64,000 nt of DNA, taken from contig CAKUYE010000007.1 of assembly GCA_934702375.1 (NCBI GenBank), positions 39,699-103,698 of the forward strand, given 5' to 3'. The notes beneath the pieces were generated by a model. It saw only the letters and a program-made list of their open reading frames with translations, was not told the DNA's origin and did not search any database. The position numbers were made by a program, and so were the translations under genes. This DNA comes from an uncultured Bacillota bacterium. GTDB taxonomy: Bacteria > Bacillota > Dehalobacteriia > UBA7702. Shown in pieces: positions 39,952 to 47,401 of the stretch (the stretch's first letter is position 1; each line of letters begins with the position of its first letter).

Positions 39952-40647
39952 ATGGCTTTTTTGGATGAAAGCGGCTTGACTTGGCTCCTGACAAAGCTGA
40001 AAGAAAAATTTCAGGAGAAGGTTAGTGTTGCGGATATAAAAAACGATCTTACCAGCTCTGATCCGGACAGGCCCCTCTCGGCTGCCCAGGGCAAAGCCCT
40101 GAAACAGACTTTGGACCGTCTGACTCTGGCCTCCCTTGCCGGCGATGCCCAGCATCGGGTTGTGACCGATGAGGAAAAGGCGGCCTGGAACGGCAAAAGC
40201 GATTTTAGCGGCAGTTATGAGGATCTTACCGGAAAGCCGGATTTTCCCTCGGTGGATGCTCAGCTTTCTGCCACCAGCACCCATGCGGTGCAAAATAAAA
40301 TCGTGAAGGCGGCTTTAGATAAGAAGGTAACTAAGGATGATTCCGGTTGGCTGAGCTATACCATGAGCTTAGGTACACCGGTGGAATACCGAATCAAAAA
40401 TGATGTTGTATTTCTGCGGGGATACTCCGACAATACCGTGACGCTAACAGCAAACCAATGGACGGAAGTGGGGTACATTCCTTCGGGAAATTGGCCGTCG
40501 GAGGGCGGGTGGTATTTTACCGCCAACGGCTTCCTGGATGACCGGGTAATTTCCGGCTATGTTTCCGCCGAGGACGGTTACATTCGCCTTTATGCTACCA
40601 CTGCCGTAAGCAACTGGTCTTTTGGCACGGCGTACCCCCTGACCTGA
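39952..40647 (+). CDS. Tail fibre protein
   Basis: This 231-residue fibre begins MAFLDESGLTWLLTKLKEKF, the same attachment helix as the element A fibres at 27094 and 28451. The next 110 residues share segments with fibre 1 (IKNDLTSSDPDRPLSAAQGK; SDFSGSYEDLTGKPDFP; SATSTHAVQNKIVKAALDKK). The C-terminal 90 residues form a short beta-rich tip. Ribosome site AAAAGGAGAAGAAC. Confidence 0.75.
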   Translation: MAFLDESGLTWLLTKLKEKFQEKVSVADIKNDLTSSDPDRPLSAAQGKALKQTLDRLTLASLAGDAQHRVVTDEEKAAWNGKSDFSGSYEDLTGKPDFPSVDAQLSATSTHAVQNKIVKAALDKKVTKDDSGWLSYTMSLGTPVEYRIKNDVVFLRGYSDNTVTLTANQWTEVGYIPSGNWPSEGGWYFTANGFLDDRVISGYVSAEDGYIRLYATTAVSNWSFGTAYPLT

Positions 40648-40663
40648 AAAAGGAGATGAAAAA

Positions 40664-41467
40664 ATGGCTGTAAAAACCGTATCCATAAAGAAGCTGGGGC
40701 GTGAATATAAGATCTCTCCCCATTTTAAATTAAGTGAAATGGCCTGTAAGGACGGAAGCGACAAGGTTCTTTACTCCACGGAGCTGATGGAAAAGCTGGA
40801 GGAGCTTAGGGCCTATGGCGGCTTTACCGTGTCCATCAACAGCGGCTACCGCACCCCGGCCTACAATAAAAAGATCGGCGGCGCCAGCCGTTCCCAGCAC
40901 GTTTTGGGAAACGCGGCGGATATCGTTGTTCGCAAGGAGGGCAAAGTGGTGGATACGAAAAAACTTTGCTGTCTTTGCCAGAGCTTGGGCTTTAAGGGCA
41001 TCGGCTATATTTCCGCCAATGCCATCCACGTGGATATGCGGGCCGTAGGCTCTTACCGCGGCGATGAGCTGCGGGGATTTGCCGGGAATGTCGGCGGCGA
41101 TTTTTATCGGTATTACGGCATTTCCAGAGAGGAAATTCGAGCCATGAAGGCGGCCGATGAGATAAAAGAGAAAGGAGAGGATCGCGTGGATCAAAAACAA
41201 TTTGACCAAATGATGACCCATTGGATGCAGGAACAAAAGAAAAAAGCTCCCTCGGGCTGGAGTGAGGAAGCCCGTGTTTGGGCAGAAAAAAACGGCATCA
41301 TCAACGGCAGCGACGAGGGCTATGAGTACGGCAGCTTCTGTACCCGGGAAATGGTGATCACCTTCCTCTATCGCTTTTATCGTCTTACCGTAGGTGATGT
41401 CAGTGACGAAGAAGGAAAGGTGATGTTAAATGCCATGCGCGATGTATTGGCAGAATTTAAGAAATAA
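40664..41467 (+). CDS. M15 peptidase endolysin with C-terminal SLH-like domain
   Basis: The 267-residue enzyme has the M15 zinc ligands in SRSQHVLGNAADIV and IHVDMR and a C-terminal SLH-like part (GWSEEARVWAEKNGIINGSD). Over the catalytic half it is nearly identical to the element A endolysin, with DNA identity around 88% where I compared them, while capsid and terminase genes are unrelated or only remotely similar. This points to recent exchange or shared selection for the same wall. Confidence 0.85.
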   Translation: MAVKTVSIKKLGREYKISPHFKLSEMACKDGSDKVLYSTELMEKLEELRAYGGFTVSINSGYRTPAYNKKIGGASRSQHVLGNAADIVVRKEGKVVDTKKLCCLCQSLGFKGIGYISANAIHVDMRAVGSYRGDELRGFAGNVGGDFYRYYGISREEIRAMKAADEIKEKGEDRVDQKQFDQMMTHWMQEQKKKAPSGWSEEARVWAEKNGIINGSDEGYEYGSFCTREMVITFLYRFYRLTVGDVSDEEGKVMLNAMRDVLAEFKK

Positions 41468-41479
41468 GGCGGTGATGAG

Positions 41480-41746
41480 ATGCTGGAAGCAGTGATCGGC
41501 TCTGTTGGCGTGCTTTTGGGGATCTTGCTCAATCGGCTTTTTGACCGTTTGAATCGCCGCGATGTTGTAGTTCGACTGGAAAAACGAGTGGAGCAGCAGG
41601 AGGCGGAGAACTGCCTCCTCTGCTACGGCCTTGCCGCCTGCCTTGACGGCTTGAATCAGTTGGGGGCAAATCATGATGTCCCCAAGGCCAAGGATCGGTT
41701 GGATAAATATTTGAATAAAAAGGCCCACAGATTGGAGGAATATTGA
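41480..41746 (+). CDS. Membrane-anchored coiled-coil lysis accessory
   Basis: The 88-residue protein has one N-terminal hydrophobic stretch (AVIGSVGVLLGILLNRLF), a charged helix (RRDVVVRLEKRVEQQEAEN) and a conserved-looking tail LCYGLAACLDGLNQLGAN. Proteins like this sit between endolysin and holin in many Clostridia phages. A role in holin timing is inferred from place only. It overlaps the next gene by one base (TGATG). Confidence 0.65.
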   Translation: MLEAVIGSVGVLLGILLNRLFDRLNRRDVVVRLEKRVEQQEAENCLLCYGLAACLDGLNQLGANHDVPKAKDRLDKYLNKKAHRLEEY

Positions 41747-42003
41747 TGTCTATCGATGCAAAAATGCTGGGACGTACCGTTGTGCTGGTCATTGCGTTGC
41801 TGAACTCGGTGCTGACGATGTGCGGCAGCAATCCTCTGGAGATCAGCGATGATACGGTTTATACTCTGGTTTCGGCAGTCTTTATGATTGGGGCGGCCCT
41901 TTGGAACTGGTGGAAAAATAACAGCATCACCCCGGCGGCAAAACGCGCCGATGATTACATGAAAACCCTGAAACAGCAGGGGAAAGGGACGGAGAATGGC
42001 TGA
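41746..42003 (+). CDS. Holin, phi-LC3 family
   Basis: The 85-residue protein MSIDAKMLGRTVVLVIALLN has two hydrophobic segments (about 10-28 and 38-58, TVYTLVSAVFMIGAALWNWW) and the family signature WKNNSITPAAKRADDYMK. It makes membrane holes for lysis. ATG 41746 overlaps the upstream stop; the alternative TTG 41743 adds one residue. Overlaps the next gene by 8 bases. Confidence 0.85.
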   Translation: MSIDAKMLGRTVVLVIALLNSVLTMCGSNPLEISDDTVYTLVSAVFMIGAALWNWWKNNSITPAAKRADDYMKTLKQQGKGTENG

Positions 42004-42814
42004 GTTCAGAAGCTTTGGTGAGATTCCGGATATCGGCGGCGGTTCTGTGGAGGAGTCCCTGCAAAAGCTGAGGGATTACCTCTTTCTCCTTCGGGAGCAG
42101 TTGACCTTTGTTCTCTCGAATCTGGGCAAGGAAAATCTGAACGATGCTGCCGCGGCGGAATTGAAAACCTATTTTACCCGGGATATTGCCGGGGCATTGG
42201 CCGATGAAGAAGGGCGGCTGGCCGAAATTCGGCTGGCCGCCGATGCTTTAAATCTGTCCTTTGCCGATGCCGAAGCCCGTTTATCCACGTTGGAGCAGGA
42301 TGCCCGGGGCATTGCCCTGACGGTCCGGGACAAGGACGGCAAGACTTCTTCGGTAAAGCTTTCCTCCGGGGTGCTGGATCTGAAGGATCTGGTTTTTACG
42401 GTACTGGGGGAAAACGGCGGGACAAGCATTAACGGCGGCAATATCCGCACCGGTATCATTTCCGCCGTTCAGCTGGAAGGGGTTACCATTACCGGCTCGG
42501 TTCTGACTTCCACCTCGGAAACGTCAAAGATTGTTCTCAACGATGGTGTTGTGGCTTTTTACGATGGTGCCGGAGCGGTTCTCTGCGGAAATTTACGCTA
42601 CGACGGCATGGGCCGGGTGTCTTTGGCTTCCCATGGTCAGGCGGATTTGCAGTTGTACAGTGACGCCGATTTGTATATCGACGCTGCCGACGGCGGTGAA
42701 ATATGGCTGGGCTCCGGAGAACATACGACCCAGCGAATTTGCATCGGCAATGCCAACAGCAGTATTGAGATTTTGGGAAATGTAACGATAAACGGAAAAA
42801 CATGGAGTGTGTAA
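41996..42814 (+). CDS. Tail appendage protein, homologue of 16604-17584
   Basis: The 272-residue product has a helical start (QKLRDYLFLLREQLTFVLSN), then beta repeats SSVKLSSGVLDLKDLVFT and QADLQLYSDADLYIDAADGG that align with EVRLEDGILDLQGLVFN and DDADLYLESDNDIEISG of the element A protein. It lacks the C1q-like tip found there. Unusually it follows the lysis genes; in A it precedes them. Probably part of the tail tip. Confidence 0.6.
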   Translation: MAEFRSFGEIPDIGGGSVEESLQKLRDYLFLLREQLTFVLSNLGKENLNDAAAAELKTYFTRDIAGALADEEGRLAEIRLAADALNLSFADAEARLSTLEQDARGIALTVRDKDGKTSSVKLSSGVLDLKDLVFTVLGENGGTSINGGNIRTGIISAVQLEGVTITGSVLTSTSETSKIVLNDGVVAFYDGAGAVLCGNLRYDGMGRVSLASHGQADLQLYSDADLYIDAADGGEIWLGSGEHTTQRICIGNANSSIEILGNVTINGKTWSV

Positions 42815-42824
42815 AGGAGAAAAA

Positions 42825-43217
42825 ATGAAATTAATCGAAAAGGTTTGGGCTTATCGCAGCCTGAAAGAGATGATGAAGGAAAATTGGGATTTTGCCTTTA
42901 TCTATCCTCTGGTGATGCTGACCCCTCAGCTTGTCGGTGATTACGATTTCTTTTGTCGGGAAGAGCGCAAGCTGGTGCTGGAATATGGAAAAAAGGAAGC
43001 CGACGGCAGTGTGACCGTGGCCGAGGACGGTTCTTTCTTCTTTGCCGATGAAGCCGCCCGCTGTGGCTACGGCAAGGCCCATCGGGAGCTGGAAGAGCTG
43101 GAAACACCGCCGCTGCCGTCGGTGTCGGTGCCGAAGCCCCAAAGGATTCGGGGAGATTGGCTCCGCGCCATTGCTCCCTTCTGTACTTTTCAAGGAGATG
43201 AGAGCGACCATGGCTAA
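42825..43217 (+). CDS. Hypothetical protein of element B
   Basis: ATG 42825 follows AAAGGAGAAAA. The 130-residue protein starts MKLIEKVWAYRSLKEMMKEN and has a helical first half with a hydrophobic patch (FAFIYPLVMLTPQLVGDYD), an acidic beta segment, and a proline-rich region (ETPPLPSVSVPKPQRIRGDW). No family is recognised. It overlaps the next gene by 8 bases and may act as its chaperone or tail partner. Confidence 0.5.
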   Translation: MKLIEKVWAYRSLKEMMKENWDFAFIYPLVMLTPQLVGDYDFFCREERKLVLEYGKKEADGSVTVAEDGSFFFADEAARCGYGKAHRELEELETPPLPSVSVPKPQRIRGDWLRAIAPFCTFQGDESDHG

Positions 43218-45147
43218 GCTGCCGGAACTCCCCTACGGAGACCAGATTACCCGTTCCGTTCAGCAAGCCTTTGGCGGCTATCAGCACAGCCGGGGCAGCT
43301 ACGACGGGAATCTGTATGATATGAAAAATCTATCCTCGGATCATTACCCCCTTCTCGGCCCCAGACCGCCCCGGGCAGAGGTTTTGTCTTTGGAACAGTG
43401 CAACGGCATTACCGCCGTGGAGGATGTCCTTTGCTATGCCGAGGGAACAAGTTTTTATTTTGGTGATCGGGTTGTGGGGTCCGTTGCCGATTCCCCAAAG
43501 ACCTTTGCCGTTTTGGGCAAGCGTTTGCTGATCTTTCCTGATAAAGTCTATTTGAATACTTCCGCTGCCGGGGTTTACTCCACTACCGAGGCTTTGGCTG
43601 CCGCTGTAGATGCCCCCCGATACGGCAGCGTCTACGCGGTAGGTTCTGCCGCTCCCTACGACCTTTATTTTTGGGATGGCAGTGACTGGGTTTTTCTGGA
43701 AAAGGAATTTGCCACGATGGAGCCGACCTTTCAGGGCGGTGTGACCTTTTTGGTGAAAGGCCGACTTTTTGAGGAGGATGCGGCGGAAAACTGCATTTAT
43801 CGAAAGGATATGGATTGGAGCAATCTTTTTCGCCCCGGGGATGCCGTGACGATTCGAGGCTGTGCCAAACACCGGGAAAACAATAAGACGGCGGTGATTC
43901 GGGAGATTGACGGAGACAAGCTCTACTTTTATGAATATGCCTTCGCTTTGGACGAAGGGCTGCACTATACCGCCGATGCTCTGCTGGAAGCCGGGTCTTA
44001 CGGTTTTGTTTGGGAAGGGGAAAATTATACCTTTCAGACGGACATTTCTTTGCCGCAAGGAACGGAGATTGTTTACAAAAACGGCGTACTCTATTACACC
44101 GGAGAGCAGGGCAATACCGTGGTGGAATGTACCCTTGGCGTCGGCGATACGATTTTGAAGTTTCAGAATAAAGTTTTTGATACCGAGGAAACGGCAGTGA
44201 CGGTGACCCGGGAAGTGCCGGATATGGAATACCTCTGCTCCGGCAACAATCGCCTTTGGGGCTGTGCCGGAGATACCATCTACGGCTCGAAGCTGGGAGA
44301 TCCCTTTAACTTTTCTGTTTTTGACGGTCTTTCCACCGACAGCTATTCCGTGGACAGCGGCAGCCCGGGTGCATTTACCGCCTGCTGCTTTTATCTGGGA
44401 TATCCTCATTTTTTCAAAGAGGATCTGATCTACAAGCTCTACGGTGCAAAGCCTTCGGAATTTTCTCCGGTGGCTTCGATGACCGCCGGAGTTGCCGCCG
44501 GCAGCAGTAAAAGTCTGGCGGTGGCCGGAGAAACGTTGTTTTATCTTTCCCCCCGGGGCGTGATGGCCTATACCGGCGGTGTGCCTACTTCCCTCCAAAG
44601 CGCCTTTGGCGATCTGCGCTTTTCTCAGGGGGTTGCCGGGAGTACCGGACGGAAGTATTACCTTTCGGTACAGGATGAAAAGAAGGGACAGTACCTTTTT
44701 GTGTACGACACGGAGTACGGCCTTTGGCATCGGGAGGATGACACCGCCGCTCTTGATTTTTGTATGATCCGAGGGCTGCTCCACATGGCGGCGAAAGGCG
44801 GTAAGCTGTACGGCATCCGGGGGGACGGCGAGGATGAGGAAGCCTCTTCGGTGGCCTGGGAGGGAGAGTTTGGCGATTTTATCCAGAATTCTCCGGACAA
44901 AAAGACCGTGGTCAAGATTCAGCTGCGGGTGGAGCTGTTTTTGGGCAGCTTTTTGGATATCGCCATTTCCTATGACGACGGTCCTTTTCAGCCTGTGGCC
45001 CAGAAACTTCGCCGCTCCGGTATGGGTTCCTTTTATCTGCCGGTGATTCCCCGGCGCTGTGATCACTTTCGTTTGAAGCTTTCCGGAGCGGGACGGTGCT
45101 TCATCCATTCTCTGGCTGTGGAGTACAGCCCCGACAGTGAGATTTAA
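43210..45147 (+). CDS. Beta-rich tail/nozzle-like protein, homologue of 15232-16611
   Basis: The start is set at ATG 43210 (MAKLPELPYGDQITRSVQQAF); AAGGAGATGAGAGCGACC precedes it, and an in-frame ATG at 43198 is too close to that site. The 645-residue protein consists of beta repeats (LGKRLLIFPDKVYLNTSA, SGNNRLWGCAGDTIYGSKLG, LAVAGETLFYLSPRGVMAYTGG, QYLFVYDTEYGLWHREDD). It is longer than its element A homologue by about 190 residues, mostly an insertion near residues 150-330. A tail nozzle or hub role is inferred. Confidence 0.65.
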   Translation: MAKLPELPYGDQITRSVQQAFGGYQHSRGSYDGNLYDMKNLSSDHYPLLGPRPPRAEVLSLEQCNGITAVEDVLCYAEGTSFYFGDRVVGSVADSPKTFAVLGKRLLIFPDKVYLNTSAAGVYSTTEALAAAVDAPRYGSVYAVGSAAPYDLYFWDGSDWVFLEKEFATMEPTFQGGVTFLVKGRLFEEDAAENCIYRKDMDWSNLFRPGDAVTIRGCAKHRENNKTAVIREIDGDKLYFYEYAFALDEGLHYTADALLEAGSYGFVWEGENYTFQTDISLPQGTEIVYKNGVLYYTGEQGNTVVECTLGVGDTILKFQNKVFDTEETAVTVTREVPDMEYLCSGNNRLWGCAGDTIYGSKLGDPFNFSVFDGLSTDSYSVDSGSPGAFTACCFYLGYPHFFKEDLIYKLYGAKPSEFSPVASMTAGVAAGSSKSLAVAGETLFYLSPRGVMAYTGGVPTSLQSAFGDLRFSQGVAGSTGRKYYLSVQDEKKGQYLFVYDTEYGLWHREDDTAALDFCMIRGLLHMAAKGGKLYGIRGDGEDEEASSVAWEGEFGDFIQNSPDKKTVVKIQLRVELFLGSFLDIAISYDDGPFQPVAQKLRRSGMGSFYLPVIPRRCDHFRLKLSGAGRCFIHSLAVEYSPDSEI

Positions 45148-45156
45148 GGAGGAAAA

Positions 45157-46203
45157 ATGAAATCGAATTATACCTATGAAGATGTAATGAAAAAGGCGGC
45201 AGCCTACGGTTTGCTGGCAGATATGAGCGATGCCGACCGTAATTTGACTATGCGCAATCCCGATGCCGGGATGACGGTGCTGGAAAGCCGTGCCGACTAT
45301 TGGAATGCCGCCACCGACGATGCCCGGGCTTTGGCTCATCTGCGGGCGGAAAATGCCCGAAAGCAATACGGCGGCTATTCCGGCGGTGTAGACGGCAGCC
45401 GGTTTTATGTAACGGATATCTCGCCGATGCACTATGGCGAGACGGAAGCCCCATCCTTTTCCGACGCTTACGGACAGGATCAGGCTGAGGTGTTGGAGCG
45501 GATTTTAAATCGGGACCCCTACCGCTCGGAACAGGCGGAAAGTCAAAAGGAGCTTTTATCTCAGCTGGAAGCGGCGGCGAAGGGGGATCTTTCTCAGGAT
45601 GCCGCCTTTCAGGCCTATGCGAAGCAATATCGCAGGGAAGGGCAGCGTGCCTCCGCCGATGCTTTGGGCAATGCCGCGGCGATGACCGGCGGTATTCCTT
45701 CCAGCGCTGCGGTGACGGCGGCAAGTCAGGCCGGGGATCTTTATGCCGGGAAGCTGGCGGACAAGCTCCCGGAGCTGGCCGAAGCCCGTCAGGCGCTGTT
45801 GCTTAACGCCCTCAATGCCAATCAGGCGGCGGAAGATGCCGCCTATCAGCGGTATCTCAATGATGTTGCCATGGATTATGACCGTCTGAACTCTCTGCGG
45901 GCTTTGCGCAACGACGACTATGTGCAATATCGGGATGTTCTTGCCCAGTATAACACCGACCGTGACTTTGACTATAATCAGTTTGTGGATGATATTCAGT
46001 ATCAAAACAGTTTGGAACAGGCACGGCAGGCTCAGAAAAACTATGAGAATGAGCTGGAGCTGGAAAAGGGGCAATATAACGATGCGCTGTCCAAGGAAAA
46101 TCAGGAGGTGCTCTGGACGGCGGCACTGTATGCCATGGAAAACTTCGGGGATTCTTCGTTGTTGAAGAAGCTGATTGAAAGGGCAAAGGGGACGTTGGCA
46201 TGA
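45157..46203 (+). CDS. Virion protein, homologue of 17615-18916
   Basis: The 348-residue protein begins MKSNYTYEDVMKKAAAYGLL behind AAGGAGGAAAA. Its helical core (DALGNAAAMTGGIPSSAAVT, AAEDAAYQRYLNDVAMDYDR) and coiled-coil end (QAQKNYENELELEKGQYNDAL) match the element A protein at the same relative place before the M23 gene. It lacks the Gln/Ala-rich segment of the A version. Probably packed with or adjacent to the M23 protein. Overlaps it by 4 bases. Confidence 0.65.
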   Translation: MKSNYTYEDVMKKAAAYGLLADMSDADRNLTMRNPDAGMTVLESRADYWNAATDDARALAHLRAENARKQYGGYSGGVDGSRFYVTDISPMHYGETEAPSFSDAYGQDQAEVLERILNRDPYRSEQAESQKELLSQLEAAAKGDLSQDAAFQAYAKQYRREGQRASADALGNAAAMTGGIPSSAAVTAASQAGDLYAGKLADKLPELAEARQALLLNALNANQAAEDAAYQRYLNDVAMDYDRLNSLRALRNDDYVQYRDVLAQYNTDRDFDYNQFVDDIQYQNSLEQARQAQKNYENELELEKGQYNDALSKENQEVLWTAALYAMENFGDSSLLKKLIERAKGTLA

Positions 46204-47354
46204 GTAAAAAAGGAAAGGTCTCTGCCGCCGGGTACAGCCTTGCCCAAAAGGCTGCGGCGGCGGTGGAAAAAATAGCGCGAAAGGAAAATGTATCCCGGCC
46301 CAAGCAGTACAGCTCCTCGGCAAAAGCTCGCCGCAGTACCAATCAGGGCGAAAAAACGAAAAAGTCCGCCGGGAGCTTATCTTTGCCGGAATTATTTTCC
46401 AAGAGCAAATCTCAGAAGGTTACGCCCTTTGCCGCAAGGTTTGCCGCCTTGAGGGAGGAAACGGTAAAAAATCGAAAAGAGAGCAAAAAAGCGGCTCTCT
46501 CGGAAAAAACAGTGAAAAAGACGGCGAAGGCAGCATCTGCGGAAAAAACCGGGAAAAGCTCCGGCTTTCCCTACACCTTTTCTGCCGGGAAATCTCTGGG
46601 AGATAAAGCTCAATCCGCCGTGGAAAAGAAACGCAACAGTCAATATTTGCCGGTAAGTGATTTCCGCATTTCCTCCCTTTTTGGTGTGGATCGGGGTGAT
46701 CACCGCCACAGCGGCATTGATCTGGCGGTGCCGGTAGGCACCAAGGTGGCGGCAGCCAAAAGCGGCGAGGTTTCCTTTGCCGGTTGGGGCAACGGTTACG
46801 GCTATCGTGTGATCATTGATCATCCCGATGGCACTCAGACGACCTACAACCATCTTTCGGATATCGGTGTGAAGGTGGGGGATAAGGTGACGGCGGGAAA
46901 GACCGTGGCTCTTTCCGGGAATACCGGCAATTCCACCGGCCCTCATCTTCACTTTGAAGTAAAGGTGAACGGGAAGTATGTGGACCCCGAAACCTATTAT
47001 GATTTTGGCAACGGCTTACGCGCCAAGGATTCCGGTGATTTTCAATCCCAGCTCAGCGTGGCTTCCGGGACGGCGAAAAGCTCCGGGACAAGCTCCGGTA
47101 CCAAGGGCAGGAGTTCCTCGGGGAGATCCTCCGGCCGCAGCAGTGCCGGTACAAAGGTGAAGCAGATCACCTTGCCTACGGCTCTTACGGCCCACACGGC
47201 GGAAAATTATTTCAATGCCACTCGAGCCTTGGCGGCAGTCCCCACCGAGGACTTTACCCCTCGGCGCTCCGGCAGCGTGAATTATTTTTCCGCAGACCTC
47301 AACCCTCTGTTGGAGCTGATGCCGACCTATCGAATCCGCAAGGGCCGCAGCTGA
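46200..47354 (+). CDS. Virion-associated M23 peptidase
   Basis: The 384-residue protein has a basic, Lys/Ala/Ser-rich first 140 residues and then an M23 zinc peptidase at about 150-260 with HSGIDLAVPVG and GPHLHFEV, the metal site of lysostaphin-type enzymes. A Ser/Gly linker and a short conserved end (NYFSADLNPLLELMPTYRIR) follow. It corresponds to both ends of the element A giant with about 2,100 residues missing, so either A gained the polyvalent middle or B lost it. Likely opens the wall during DNA entry. Confidence 0.82.
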   Translation: MSKKGKVSAAGYSLAQKAAAAVEKIARKENVSRPKQYSSSAKARRSTNQGEKTKKSAGSLSLPELFSKSKSQKVTPFAARFAALREETVKNRKESKKAALSEKTVKKTAKAASAEKTGKSSGFPYTFSAGKSLGDKAQSAVEKKRNSQYLPVSDFRISSLFGVDRGDHRHSGIDLAVPVGTKVAAAKSGEVSFAGWGNGYGYRVIIDHPDGTQTTYNHLSDIGVKVGDKVTAGKTVALSGNTGNSTGPHLHFEVKVNGKYVDPETYYDFGNGLRAKDSGDFQSQLSVASGTAKSSGTSSGTKGRSSSGRSSGRSSAGTKVKQITLPTALTAHTAENYFNATRALAAVPTEDFTPRRSGSVNYFSADLNPLLELMPTYRIRKGRS

Positions 47355-47357
47355 AAA

Positions 47358-47394
47358 AATCCCTGACCGTGTTTCTTCGGTCAGGGATTCTATA
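47358..47394. terminator. Bidirectional terminator at the right end of element B
   Basis: AATCCCTGACCG (47358-47369) and CGGTCAGGGATT (47378-47389) form a 12-bp stem. Leftward it is followed by a run of T and ends the BCCT transcript; rightward the T content is weaker. Confidence 0.8.
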
Positions 47395-47401
47395 TTCGTT
47401 T

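Larger units (their letters stand above)
31451..47354. mobile_element. Element B: compact second virion module with repressor
   Basis: A 16 kb block runs from an S24 repressor through terminase, portal, scaffold, capsid, fibre, endolysin and holins to an M23 peptidase, and ends at a terminator next to chromosomal genes. It carries no recognisable integrase, recombinase, replication protein or tail tube. Gene order differs from element A, but at least six proteins are homologous. It may be a reduced prophage, a capsid-forming satellite or a GTA-like particle cluster. The sequence alone does not decide between these. Confidence 0.75.

Noticed and set aside
43330..45432. 700-codon minus-strand frame opposite the tail protein
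   Set aside because: Again antisense to a convincing gene with an element A homologue; composition is Gly/His/Arg-rich and no ribosome site is present.
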